Origin: Candidatus Salinicoccus stercoripullorum
GTDB lineage: Bacteria > Bacillota > Bacilli > Staphylococcales > Salinicoccaceae
NCBI GenBank assembly: GCA_019113295.1
Contig: DXHR01000015.1
Location: 1-35,795, forward strand
DNA: 35,795 nucleotides
Direction of reading: 5' to 3'
Position numbers and translations under genes: made by a program. Position 1 is the stretch's first letter, and every line of letters begins with the position of its first letter. This document shows, one piece after another, positions 1-12,353 of this stretch. Under the pieces are notes generated by a model. The model saw nothing but the letters and a program-made list of their open reading frames with translations. It was not told where the DNA came from and made no database searches.

Positions 1-2
1 CT

Positions 3-455
3 GAGTATCAAGTGGGAGTGAAGAGTATTAAATACATACATGACGAACTGGGAGTCGAATTGCCGATCGATGAAGCGGGGTTCATCGCATTCCATCTTGC
101 AAACGGTGCTATGGAAGAAGATGTAGGTAGACTCAGAGACATTACCAAGATCACACAGGACATACTAAACATTGTGAGATACCACTTCAATTTGGAATAT
201 GATGAAGAATCAATCCAATATATGAGATTCATTACGCATCTGAAATTTTTCGCGCAGCGGGTGACGCATAAAGAAACACTTAAAGGGATTGCAGATGAGG
301 AAATGTTTGATCTTCTAAAGAAAAAGCATGAGGATACTTTCAAAGTCATTCCCAAAATTGATTCATATTTGGTCAATAACTATAAATATGCATTATCAAC
401 AGACGAAGAAATGTATTTAATTCTGCATATCGAACGCCTGAGAAGAAAGATTTAG
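3..455 (+). CDS. licT: LicT/BglG-family transcription antiterminator, 3' part only
   Basis: The open frame runs in from the left edge without a start, so the RNA-binding CAT domain and most of PRD1 are outside the window. What remains is the end of PRD1 and all of PRD2. The PRD1 end carries the FIAFHL motif with its conserved histidine. PRD2 carries the HLKFFAQR histidine and the final HIER histidine; in LicT these are sites of phosphorylation by HPr and EII. Family knowledge: such proteins bind a RAT hairpin in nascent mRNA and stop a terminator from forming when beta-glucosides are present. The gene ends one base before a cre site and promoter, followed by two RAT elements and a beta-glucoside PTS gene, which fits LicT rather than a SacT/GlcT role. 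A GTG at 12 is internal, not a start. Confidence 0.9.
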   Translation, partial: EYQVGVKSIKYIHDELGVELPIDEAGFIAFHLANGAMEEDVGRLRDITKITQDILNIVRYHFNLEYDEESIQYMRFITHLKFFAQRVTHKETLKGIADEEMFDLLKKKHEDTFKVIPKIDSYLVNNYKYALSTDEEMYLILHIERLRRKI

Positions 456-470
456 ATGTAAGCGTTGACA
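456..470 (+). promoter_or_regulatory. cre site (CcpA operator) overlapping the bglP promoter
   Basis: ATGTAAGCGTTGACA matches every specified position of the cre consensus WTGNAANCGNWNNCW. It begins directly after the licT stop codon. Its last six bases are the promoter -35 hexamer, so CcpA-HPr(Ser-P) binding would block RNA polymerase. This predicts carbon catabolite repression of the PTS operon, inferred from sequence alone. Confidence 0.75.
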
Positions 471-493
471 TTATTAATGATAAGTATTATATT
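465..493 (+). promoter_or_regulatory. Sigma-A promoter of the beta-glucoside PTS operon
   Basis: TTGACA (465-470) is a consensus -35, followed 17 bases later by TATATT (488-493). Transcription should start near 500 and read through both RAT/terminator units before bglP. The -35 lies inside the cre site. Confidence 0.75.
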
Positions 494-518
494 TAATTCA
501 ACAACAAAACGTACGTTG

Positions 519-548
519 GGATTGTAACTGTTCAATCAGGCAAAACCC
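519..548 (+). promoter_or_regulatory. RAT 1, ribonucleic antiterminator for LicT
   Basis: The element begins GGATTGT and ends GGCAAAACC, the two conserved sides of a LicT-type RAT hairpin. Its 3' side overlaps the first arm of the terminator at 542-594, so the RAT fold and the terminator exclude each other. A 29-base core (519-547) is repeated exactly at 614-642. Confidence 0.85.
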
Positions 549-594
549 GCATTGATTCCACACTAAAAGTGGTTTCTTTGTGGGTTTTTCTTTT
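542..594 (+). terminator. Leader terminator 1, controlled by RAT 1
   Basis: The arm at 542-551 pairs with 579-588 (one G-U pair). An inner CCAC/GTGG stem sits inside, and a T-rich tail follows to 594. The first arm shares bases with RAT 1, the usual arrangement for LicT control. Confidence 0.8.
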
Positions 595-613
595 ACCCAA
601 AACTGAATATCAA

Positions 614-643
614 GGATTGTAACTGTTCAATCAGGCAAAACCT
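614..643 (+). promoter_or_regulatory. RAT 2, second ribonucleic antiterminator
   Basis: This repeats the RAT 1 core exactly over 29 bases, 95 bases further on. It overlaps a second terminator at 637-710. RNA polymerase must therefore pass two LicT-dependent terminators before reaching bglP. Confidence 0.85.
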
Positions 644-710
644 GAACTTCAACGATATCCCGGAACTGATCAGCCGGATGATGTCGTGATGTTTGGGTTT
701 TTTTATTTTT
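637..710 (+). terminator. Leader terminator 2, controlled by RAT 2
   Basis: AAAACCTGAAC (637-647) pairs with GTTTGGGTTTT (691-701) through G-U wobbles. An inner stem pairs ACGA and CCGG with CCGG and TCGT on the other side. A long T-rich tail runs to 710, ending 22 bases before the bglP start. Confidence 0.75.
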
Positions 711-732
711 GAGCAATGTAGGGAGGAAAATT

Positions 733-4103
<3,371 letters not shown>

Positions 4104-4125
4104 CTTATGTTAAGGAGGGATAAAA

Positions 4126-4962
4126 TTGGGTTCAAAAATTATATTTCTTGATGTGGATGGCACACTTGTATCCTATGAAAACAAAGTGCCGGACTCGGCA
4201 CTGACTGCGATTCACGAAGCTCAGAAGAATGGTCATAAAATCTACACGGTGACAGGACGCAGCAAAGCTGAAATGTATGATTATATATTGGATATTGGTT
4301 TTGACGGCTACATCGGGGGTAACGGCAGCTACGTGGAAAGTGAAGACGAGGTGCTCCTGCACAGAACGCTTACGGGGCCGGAAGCGAGAAGCATCGTGGA
4401 TTGGCTGGCGGAACGCAATCTTGAATACTATCTTGAAAGCAATGCCAGGCTGTTCGGAAGCCCGGGTCTCGAAGACCGTGGTGAAAGCACCGTCCAACAG
4501 TATGTAGACTACAAAGGCAAGGCTGGTGCGGATAAAATGACAGTCCGTAAAGTGTTTCCGGACATGATATTCGGTGAAGACCCTTACCGCAGTGATATAA
4601 ACAAAATTAGTTTCATACTAGATAGCTATGAGGACTATCTTGTGGCAAAAGCCAGATTTCCGGAACTGAAGGTAGGTACCTGGGGCGGCGCAGGGGAAAA
4701 AGCCCTGTTCGGCGATATTGCGCTGAAAGATATTACAAAGGCAACAGCCATTGACATCCTGCTTGAACATCTGGATAAAGATATCGGTGACACTCTGGCA
4801 TTCGGTGATGCAAAGGTGGATATCCCGATGATCGACCACTGCAGTGTTGGAGTGGCGATGGGAAACGGCGGACAGGAAATCAAGGAAACCGCTGATTATA
4901 TCACCGATGACGTGGAAAATGACGGTCTTTACAACGCCTTCCGTCATTTTGGACTGATTTGA
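4126..4962 (+). CDS. HAD-superfamily Cof-type phosphatase
   Basis: This 278-residue protein starts at TTG 4126, supported by a strong AAGGAGG (4112-4118). Motif I is FLDVDGTL with nucleophile D9 and acid D11. TGR is motif II, and motif IV reads GDAKVDIPM where GDGxNDIxM is usual. The large cap insert between them makes it a Cof/YidA-type HAD hydrolase acting on sugar phosphates or similar small molecules. It lies 22 bases after the first phospho-glucosidase and before the second, so it is part of the beta-glucoside operon. A role in removing surplus sugar phosphate is an inference; the substrate is unknown. The DAKVD variant of motif IV may affect metal binding or specificity. Confidence 0.85.
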   Translation: MGSKIIFLDVDGTLVSYENKVPDSALTAIHEAQKNGHKIYTVTGRSKAEMYDYILDIGFDGYIGGNGSYVESEDEVLLHRTLTGPEARSIVDWLAERNLEYYLESNARLFGSPGLEDRGESTVQQYVDYKGKAGADKMTVRKVFPDMIFGEDPYRSDINKISFILDSYEDYLVAKARFPELKVGTWGGAGEKALFGDIALKDITKATAIDILLEHLDKDIGDTLAFGDAKVDIPMIDHCSVGVAMGNGGQEIKETADYITDDVENDGLYNAFRHFGLI

Positions 4963-5003
4963 GGAATAAGTTAAAGAATATAAAAATTAGAAGGAAAGGT
5001 TGA

Positions 5004-6470
<1,467 letters not shown>

Positions 6471-6480
6471 ATAGCATATG

Positions 6481-6512
6481 CTGCAGACCGGTTGGCGGTC
6501 TGCAGTTTTTTT
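6481..6512 (+). terminator. Rho-independent terminator of the beta-glucoside operon
   Basis: CTGCAGACCG (6481-6490) pairs perfectly with 6496-6505 around a five-base loop. Seven T residues follow. It closes the bgl operon 10 bases after the last stop codon. Confidence 0.92.
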
Positions 6513-6572
6513 CTTTATCATACATAATATAGTATACTGAGATGGGTCAAATTATTGGGGAGAGTGGTTGTT

Positions 6573-7070
6573 GTGTCCAAAAAAGAGCGCATTGATATTC
6601 CGAAGACAGCTTTGGAAATGATGGCGAATATTGCCGGCTACAGTATATTTGCAGTAACACTTGTCCTGACGGTCTTTACGTGGGACAGTCTTCCAGAAAG
6701 GGTCCCGGTCCATTTCAATGCGTCAGGTGATGCAGACCGCTATGGTACGGCTTTTGAATTATTAATGTTGCCGCTAATTGGAATTGTTGTGGGTATAACT
6801 ATGGAAGCACTTGAAAGACATCCTGAGATACATAACTATCCGATCAGGCTGAGTGATTCGAACCGCAGGGAGTTTTATCTCAACAGCAGAAAAATTCTGA
6901 ACCTGACGAAAAATATGGTCTTTATCATTTTTTCCATAGTCATTTTGGAGATGCTGAGTGTTGCCATCAACGGAACTTCTCTGATCGGCGGGTGGATGCT
7001 TCCTGCCATTCTGGTCCTGGGGCTCTGGCCAATGGTTTACGGCCTGTTGGAACGCCGGAAAATCATATAA
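6573..7070 (+). CDS. DUF1648-type membrane protein
   Basis: This is a roughly 165-residue integral membrane protein. After a short charged N-terminus come about four hydrophobic segments. The sequence between the first two, with LPERVPVHFNASGDADRYG, is the DUF1648 signature found in SdpI-like and related proteins. In SdpI the domain is linked to toxin immunity and signalling, but a stand-alone DUF1648 protein has no assured function. The frame opens at TTG 6555; I chose GTG 6573 because GGGGAGA at 6557-6563 is spaced nine bases before it. It is followed at 24 bases by another small membrane protein. Confidence 0.75.
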   Translation: MSKKERIDIPKTALEMMANIAGYSIFAVTLVLTVFTWDSLPERVPVHFNASGDADRYGTAFELLMLPLIGIVVGITMEALERHPEIHNYPIRLSDSNRREFYLNSRKILNLTKNMVFIIFSIVILEMLSVAINGTSLIGGWMLPAILVLGLWPMVYGLLERRKII

Positions 7071-7094
7071 TTTTTACGAAAGTGAGATTCACAC

Positions 7095-7460
7095 ATGGTT
7101 TATTTTATCGCTTTATTCTACATAGCAGCTATACTCGGCGTGGTGTATTTCTCCGGAAGGAATGAGCACCGGATGATCCGGGGCATTTCACTTGGATATT
7201 TCCTCGTTCTTACGCTGGCATTCCTTCTATCCGTCTTTGTTTTGAAGCTGGAGCCGGAGACGAATGCACCGCTGATATTCTCCTATCTATTCGTTGCACC
7301 ATTTGTCTTTTTCATCGGCTACAAGCTGGTGAAATACATCCGCAACTATGAAGGATGGCAGATGGTGGTACTGATGCTCTCCGGGATATTGAACCTTGTC
7401 ATCATCGGTCTGCTGCTCCTCTTCATATTCATATACATGTACCAGGGTCTGATGACATAA
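7095..7460 (+). CDS. Small membrane protein of unknown function
   Basis: This 121-residue protein is almost entirely hydrophobic, with four predicted membrane helices (about 2-20, 30-50, 62-82 and 90-118). No motif is recognised. ATG 7095 has AAAGTGAG upstream. It is probably cotranscribed with the DUF1648 gene just before it and ends at a 21-bp bidirectional hairpin. It could be a partner of the DUF1648 protein, but that rests only on position. Confidence 0.65.
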   Translation: MVYFIALFYIAAILGVVYFSGRNEHRMIRGISLGYFLVLTLAFLLSVFVLKLEPETNAPLIFSYLFVAPFVFFIGYKLVKYIRNYEGWQMVVLMLSGILNLVIIGLLLLFIFIYMYQGLMT

Positions 7461-7474
7461 TTATATATGAAAAC

Positions 7475-7521
7475 GTAAAAAGCCCGGATTTGGTGGAGGC
7501 CACCAAATCCGGGCTTTTTAC
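7475..7521. terminator. Bidirectional terminator, 21-bp perfect stem
   Basis: 7475-7495 is the exact reverse complement of 7501-7521 around a five-base loop. A tracts before and T tracts after make it work both ways. It serves the plus-strand gene ending at 7460 and the minus-strand gene ending at 7527. Confidence 0.93.
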
Positions 7522-7526
7522 GCGGG

Positions 7527-8903
7527 TCATAACAGCATTGGAATCATGGCGATGGCGATTGTGATGAACCCCATCCTGAATGCGAATCCGATATTGATTT
7601 TAGTGATTCTGTAAGGATTGATCCCAAGATACTGTGAAGTCATTGTTGCGTTAAGGCCATATGGAGCAGCGGGTGCAATAGAAAGGCCGCATACTATCAT
7701 GACGATTGCGATGCTCAGCACATTATCTGCATTAATGATTGGGCTGAGCACTTCGAACAGAATGGCGAGGGTGGCAATCGGGTGGACACCGAACATGGCC
7801 AGTGCGTAAATGACGAGCATGATCAGAATGAGTATCAGCACTACAAAGGAATCGATGTAGCCGAACACCTGCCGCATCAGGCCGGGCAGTGGACTCACAT
7901 TGAACCCTCCGGAAAATATACCGAGGGAGAGGAACAGCACGGCAAAGTTCTGAAGCGTATTATTATGGTTGCGCCATGCTGTCCAGCCGCCTTTTACGAA
8001 CAGTTCGAACTTCTGCATTATAAAAGCGGTGACGAACGAGAACGGAATGATGATCAGTGCGACTGTCATGACGAATCCCAGGTTTGAAAAGATATTGAGT
8101 GTCATTACGAGTGACATGAAGCTGGCAAGGAGGACAATCATTTTCAGGATTGAATGCCTGAGCTCCTTTTTATTTATATCTTTAAATGGTGCATCGAGTG
8201 TCACATCCTTGAACTCTTTGCGCGAGATATAAATTTCGGACAGGCAGGTTACAAGTGAACATAATATAAGCCAGGGCAGCAGTGTGAAATAGGATAACCC
8301 CGTGGAATCGACGGTCAATCCGACGATGACTTCAAGCGGACTCCAGATCACTGCCAGGGAGAATGCACGGAGTGTGGATTTTATGATGAATTCATGCCTC
8401 AGGCTGACGCTCGCTTTTTTGAAAAGATCACTCATCACCTGCTGGATTATGTATATCGCAGAAAGGTTCAGGAATACACCGAGAAAATATGTAGTGAACA
8501 AGCTTCTGCCGTATATCTTTTCAACTCTGTTCTGTTCATCCTGGACCATATCTGTAATGCTTTCATCAAGACCGCCGACTTTGACAACGGTACCAATCCA
8601 GGGAAGTATGCTGAAGAAGAACAAAAGCGGCAGATTACTCGTGGTGTTGGTAACAATCGTCATCGGCGACTCGCCGGCAGTGAGGCTCAAAATGATACCC
8701 ACTGTTACGAATGAGGCACCGATCATCTTGAACAGCCGGGATGCAAAAAGCCATGAGATGAGAAGAACAGCAAATGCTGTAATGCTGACAATGGTTCCTA
8801 AAGCTGCAATATCTGTAAAGAAGTAAAATAAGAATAGTATGAAGAGTGCTGCATACAGATAAAAGAAGTTTTTCAGAATACTCTGGTTGTATAAAATACT
8901 CAT
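7527..8903 (-). CDS. Polytopic membrane protein, probable transporter
   Basis: This 458-residue protein has around eleven to twelve hydrophobic segments over its whole length and short charged loops. Small-residue patches such as SIAPAAPYGLNATMTSQYLG and MFGVHPIATLAILFE resemble the re-entrant regions of ion-transporter-superfamily carriers (ArsB/NhaD, DctM-like), but I cannot assign a family. It is monocistronic, read from ATG 8903 with AAGGTAGG upstream on its strand. It converges on the small membrane genes across the hairpin at 7475. Substrate unknown. Confidence 0.7.
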   Translation of the reverse strand: MSILYNQSILKNFFYLYAALFILFLFYFFTDIAALGTIVSITAFAVLLISWLFASRLFKMIGASFVTVGIILSLTAGESPMTIVTNTTSNLPLLFFFSILPWIGTVVKVGGLDESITDMVQDEQNRVEKIYGRSLFTTYFLGVFLNLSAIYIIQQVMSDLFKKASVSLRHEFIIKSTLRAFSLAVIWSPLEVIVGLTVDSTGLSYFTLLPWLILCSLVTCLSEIYISRKEFKDVTLDAPFKDINKKELRHSILKMIVLLASFMSLVMTLNIFSNLGFVMTVALIIIPFSFVTAFIMQKFELFVKGGWTAWRNHNNTLQNFAVLFLSLGIFSGGFNVSPLPGLMRQVFGYIDSFVVLILILIMLVIYALAMFGVHPIATLAILFEVLSPIINADNVLSIAIVMIVCGLSIAPAAPYGLNATMTSQYLGINPYRITKINIGFAFRMGFITIAIAMIPMLL

Positions 8904-9094
8904 ATATCCTACCTTCTTTCCAAGGACCAGATAAGTTCAAACTTAAACTGTTTCCATCCATTATAGTCCAAAAGGAACAGGGAATTCAAAATAAATTTCT
9001 CTAAGTAAATAAAACAGGAGACATTTGCAGCTTGGAAACGAGGGTATATTGATTTTATTTTTAAAATACTGTAATATTCTGAATGATGAAAAAT

Positions 9095-9118
9095 ATTTAA
9101 AGGGGTTCTTTCGGGAAT
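9095..9118 (+). promoter_or_regulatory. Candidate sigma-B promoter for the two small genes
   Basis: ATTTAA (9095-9100), 12 bases, GGGAAT (9113-9118) agrees with the sigma-B consensus GTTTAA-N12-15-GGGTAT at five of six positions in each hexamer. It lies 31 bases before the start at 9149. The remaining 245-base gap (8904-9148) holds nothing else I can identify. Chance matches are possible in AT-rich DNA. Confidence 0.45.
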
Positions 9119-9148
9119 ATTGTTTTACTTTTGAAGGGGGAAGGTTAA

Positions 9149-9319
9149 ATGGCGGTCAATCCATACTTTGTGTTTAAGCAGAAGTCTGCAGAACCGGTAC
9201 AACTGATGAGATACGATGATGCAGAAATGGAACTGCGGGAGACATTTTTCGCTAAAGGACATGCGATGCTTACTGATGAATTTGGAACCAAATGGCAACT
9301 CAGTTGTCCAGACGCATAG
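9149..9319 (+). CDS. Small soluble protein, 56 residues, unknown
   Basis: ATG 9149 follows a strong GAAGGGGGAAGG ribosome site. The product begins MAVNPYFVFKQK and ends KWQLSCPDA. It has no signal peptide or membrane segment, and is slightly acidic with one cysteine near the end. No family is recognised. The strong ribosome site and the next gene starting 11 bases after its stop argue that it is real. It may be stress-induced if the sigma-B-like promoter at 9095 is used. Confidence 0.6.
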   Translation: MAVNPYFVFKQKSAEPVQLMRYDDAEMELRETFFAKGHAMLTDEFGTKWQLSCPDA

Positions 9320-9330
9320 GGGGGAATCTT

Positions 9331-9558
9331 ATGCTGTTAGTGTTCTGTGCAGTGATTCCGTTACTGGTTGTCACCCTTGCGGTTTTATTTGAACCTTCAT
9401 ATATCTGGGTCCTGAATTCTTTGCTCTCGATTCTGGGCACTTTATTCAGCACGGTAAATGTCAGGTTCAGAAAAAATACATTATCGACAGTGCTGCTCAT
9501 TATAAATGCAGCATTATTCATATATTACGTCGTCACCGTGATAATCATATTAATATGA
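9331..9558 (+). CDS. Small two-helix membrane protein, unknown
   Basis: This 75-residue protein has two or three hydrophobic stretches with a short basic loop (NVRFRKNT) between them. The frame opens upstream at 9292 inside the previous gene, but ATG 9331 has AGGGGGGAA just before it and gives a clean hydrophobic N-terminus. It is probably coexpressed with the 56-residue gene. A 22-bp palindrome covers its last codons, and a strong hairpin follows. Confidence 0.65.
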   Translation: MLLVFCAVIPLLVVTLAVLFEPSYIWVLNSLLSILGTLFSTVNVRFRKNTLSTVLLIINAALFIYYVVTVIIILI

Positions 9559-9562
9559 TTAT
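9541..9562. repeat. Perfect 22-bp AT-rich palindrome over a stop codon
   Basis: The core AATCATATTAATATGATT is its own reverse complement, and two more base pairs match on each side. It includes the TGA stop at 9556-9558 and lies directly before a GC-rich terminator. It could be a protein-binding site, or simply extend the termination structure. Confidence 0.7.
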
Positions 9563-9564
9563 TG

Positions 9565-9605
9565 ACAGCCCCGGATCGGGGGTATTCCCGATCCGGGGCT
9601 GTTTC
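9565..9605. terminator. Strong convergent terminator
   Basis: The 16-base arm 9565-9580 pairs perfectly with 9587-9602 around a six-base loop, followed by a short T stretch. It separates the small plus-strand genes from the minus-strand oxidoreductase. Confidence 0.88.
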
Positions 9606-9606
9606 T

Positions 9607-10647
9607 TTATATATATGAATAATCATCGAAGTCGAGATCAGTCTCTTCGCCATTCAGGAATTTTGTGATCTCCCTGCCGAGTACCGGGCTTGCTGTAAGT
9701 CCGGTAGAGCCGAGGCCGTTGGCGATGAATACATTTTCCTCAGCATATCCTATATATGGCATATAGTCGCGTGCGAATGGTTTGAGACCGACCATCATGC
9801 TGATGTCCTTGATGTGTGAGTCGGGGAAATACCGTTTTGCAAGTTCCTTCAGATATTCATAGTTTTCCTTAGAGGGTTCAGTGGAGAAGCTTTCGGTCTC
9901 AGTGTGCGTCGTGCCGATTGCATATTTGTTTGCACCGAGTTCAACCAGATAGATCGGGCCGAGTGCCATGACGACCGGTGTATCTGTTACTTTGTCCACC
10001 TCATCGACTTCGAAATGGAATACTTCGGAACGCTGGTGCCGGATTTTTGGGATGTAATCCTGTTCGATAGCCCAGGCGCCAGAAGTGTAAATCAGCAGAC
10101 CCTCTGCCTTGCTGCGGTCGAAATCTTCATTGAGCCACCGGCCGCCGTAGTGGAGGAAGCCTGCCTTAAGAGCCTTCAGAAGGTTGGCCCCTTCGATCTG
10201 GCCCCCGCCTGCCACATAGACGCCGGGATAGAGGCCGGTAAGGTGCGGGTGCATCTTTTGGACATCCTCCCGGGCCACTTTATAGACGGCCCCCATCTCA
10301 GGTGCGTCTTCCTTCTTCGAATGGATCCGCTTGAACCCTTTCTCAAGCACCGCATCATCTTTGAACAAAGAGAGTACGCCTTCCTGCTTATATCCGGTGG
10401 AGACCCCGGTCTCCGCTTCTAGCGTTTTGACGAATTCAGGGTAGTATCTCGCTCCGGCAGTCACCAGCCGGTACCAGTTCTTATTGCGTTTCTGGCTGAT
10501 CCATGGGGCGATGATGCCCGCTGATGCAGCAGTGGCCTGCCCGGAATCCCCGCGGTCATACAATGTAACCGTATGCCCGGCCTTCGCCAGATGATAGCCG
10601 ATGGAGGCACCGACAATACCGCCCCCTGCAATTGTGTATGTTGACAT
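9607..10647 (-). CDS. FAD-dependent oxidoreductase, DadA/ThiO-like
   Basis: This 346-residue flavoenzyme of the glycine/D-amino acid oxidase superfamily begins with a Rossmann FAD site, IAGGGIVGASIGYHLAKAG, followed by an acidic residue in TLYDRG. The C-terminal part VFIANGLGSTGLTASPVLG is the usual second flavin contact. Likely chemistry is oxidative deamination of a small amine or amino acid, but the substrate is not evident. The start is ATG 10647 after a GGGGGTG ribosome site; the GTG at 10656 lies inside that site. It is monocistronic on the minus strand. The 143-base gap to the divergent gene at 10791 presumably holds both promoters. Confidence 0.82.
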   Translation of the reverse strand: MSTYTIAGGGIVGASIGYHLAKAGHTVTLYDRGDSGQATAASAGIIAPWISQKRNKNWYRLVTAGARYYPEFVKTLEAETGVSTGYKQEGVLSLFKDDAVLEKGFKRIHSKKEDAPEMGAVYKVAREDVQKMHPHLTGLYPGVYVAGGGQIEGANLLKALKAGFLHYGGRWLNEDFDRSKAEGLLIYTSGAWAIEQDYIPKIRHQRSEVFHFEVDEVDKVTDTPVVMALGPIYLVELGANKYAIGTTHTETESFSTEPSKENYEYLKELAKRYFPDSHIKDISMMVGLKPFARDYMPYIGYAEENVFIANGLGSTGLTASPVLGREITKFLNGEETDLDFDDYSYI

Positions 10648-10790
10648 GTAAATCACCCCCGTGGAACATTATAACGCAAACTGGAATCAGGTGATGTGAA
10701 AATACTTAAGAAATATTTAATATATACTTCAGAATTTGATAATTTCCATTGTTTATTCTTTGTTTAATTCATAATAAAAGGAGAATGTTC

Positions 10791-11219
10791 ATGAGTAAAT
10801 TTACAGGCACATCATTTTTAAGCATCCTATTTTTAGCACTGCTGGCGGTGCCGCGAGTTGTTCTGCATGATCTGGGCTGGCTCACAGAAGGCACGTTTAT
10901 CAATTCGCTTTTTGTTTTCATCCCGGTACTAATTTGGATTGCGGCGGCGGTCTGGTGCAGAAATGCACACCCATTCAGGATGCTGCTGGCTGCAGGCATC
11001 GTTTTTGGAGTTATGCTGGCACTGGTGCACCAGGTATTCTGGGCTGCTGCTTTCCCTGACATGCCCGGACTCGGAGGGAATCTCGCAGGTGCTCCGGATT
11101 ATATCAGCACTATCATTATACGGTCTACTGCTGTGGTGAGCAGTATCGTGACGGGTACAATGATCGGAACCCTGCTCGGCGGAGTGGCATTCATCATACG
11201 CAAATTGATAAGATGGTAA
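10791..11219 (+). CDS. Four-helix membrane protein upstream of a two-component system
   Basis: This 142-residue hydrophobic protein has four predicted helices and ends in a basic tail (IIRKLIRW). No family is recognised. ATG 10791 is favoured over the in-frame 10749 and 10785 because AAAGGAG (10777-10783) is correctly spaced. It lies 18 bases before the histidine kinase gene, so the three genes look like one transcript. It could be a sensor accessory, the target of the system, or unrelated. Confidence 0.7.
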   Translation: MSKFTGTSFLSILFLALLAVPRVVLHDLGWLTEGTFINSLFVFIPVLIWIAAAVWCRNAHPFRMLLAAGIVFGVMLALVHQVFWAAAFPDMPGLGGNLAGAPDYISTIIIRSTAVVSSIVTGTMIGTLLGGVAFIIRKLIRW

Positions 11220-11237
11220 AAAGGAGGAAGGTTCACA

Positions 11238-12353
11238 ATGACGATAAAACAAAGGCTGACACTTTCCAGCATACTGCTCGTCATACTGCCTGTGACTGCC
11301 TTCTTTGTCATTGAAATAAGTCTCGGATACCTCTTTTTCATCGTCCCTGGGGCGGATGTCAATGAAGAAAACACGGGTGCATTCACAACGTTGAGATTTG
11401 TCCTTTTCCTCCTTGCGGTCATCTTAATCAACATCCTCCTCATCCTCATGCTTGCAAGAAGCATCACCCGGCCACTTGACAGACTGAGTGCTGCAGCAAA
11501 GGAGATGGGGAAGGGTAATCTTGATATCACTGTGACTGCTGGAGGAAAAGATGAAATCTCGGCACTCGCCCGTGAATTTGATGGAATGCGTCGGAAACTG
11601 AAGATAGAGAAGGAACTGAATGAGAGGTATGAAGAAGAAAAGAGACATATGATTGCGGGCATCGGCCATGATCTCAGAACCCCTGTCACCTCCATAAAAG
11701 GCTATGTTGACGGTCTCATTGACGGAGTGCCGGGGACACCTGAGAAGAGGGAGAAATATTTGAAGACGATTGCGGCCAAAGCAGATGAACTCGATACGAT
11801 GATTGATGAACTGTCTTTATTCTCGAGACTGGATGAGGGGCGTGCTGGGCTTCTTATGGAAAATGTCGAATTGGATCAGCTTCTAAGTCATATCATTGAT
11901 GAGCTGAAACTTGAGATTGAGACCTCCAGCATTGAATTGTCATTTGAAAATAATGTGGGTCAAACCATCATTCCTGCAGACAGGATGAAACTGTCCCGGG
12001 TGTTTGTGAACATATTGAATAACAGCGTCAAATACAGGAGACATGAAAAACATAGAATCAGTGTCCAGATCAGTACTGCAGACAGTCTCGCCCAAGTCAT
12101 GGTCAGCGACAACGGCAGAGGGATCGGCAATGATGCACTCCTCAAAGTATTCCAGCCATTCTACAGGGAGGATTCCTCCCGCAATAAAAATACAGGGGGA
12201 AGCGGTCTCGGGCTTTCTATTGCAAAAAGCATCATCGAGAGCCATGACGGGTATATAGAAATTGAAAGCGAACCGGAAAGAGGGACTCGGGTTATAATCA
12301 TGCTCCCATTGAGTGAGGTGCAAAATGACCAGGATATTGATTGTGGAAGATGA
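11238..12353 (+). CDS. Sensor histidine kinase with short extracellular loop
   Basis: This 371-residue kinase has helix 1 at about 8-36, a loop of only about 16 residues, helix 2 at about 53-73, then HAMP (about 74-125). The dimerisation domain has H144 in GIGHDLRTP, and the catalytic domain has NILNNSVKY (N box), DNGRGIG (G1) and GGSGLGL (G2). All catalytic motifs are intact. The tiny outside loop suggests it senses something in or at the membrane, or acts with a membrane partner such as the protein encoded just upstream. AAGGAGG lies 8 bases before ATG. Its last 29 bases overlap the response regulator gene. Confidence 0.93.
   Translation: MTIKQRLTLSSILLVILPVTAFFVIEISLGYLFFIVPGADVNEENTGAFTTLRFVLFLLAVILINILLILMLARSITRPLDRLSAAAKEMGKGNLDITVTAGGKDEISALAREFDGMRRKLKIEKELNERYEEEKRHMIAGIGHDLRTPVTSIKGYVDGLIDGVPGTPEKREKYLKTIAAKADELDTMIDELSLFSRLDEGRAGLLMENVELDQLLSHIIDELKLEIETSSIELSFENNVGQTIIPADRMKLSRVFVNILNNSVKYRRHEKHRISVQISTADSLAQVMVSDNGRGIGNDALLKVFQPFYREDSSRNKNTGGSGLGLSIAKSIIESHDGYIEIESEPERGTRVIIMLPLSEVQNDQDIDCGR

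Noticed and set aside
519-642. The repeated 29-base element as a CRISPR or mobile-element repeat
   Set aside because: There are only two copies, each forms a LicT RAT hairpin overlapping a terminator, and they lie between licT and bglP.
9292-9330. Start at 9292 for the 75-residue membrane gene
   Set aside because: It would overlap the 56-residue gene and lacks a ribosome site, whereas ATG 9331 has AGGGGGGAA just before it.
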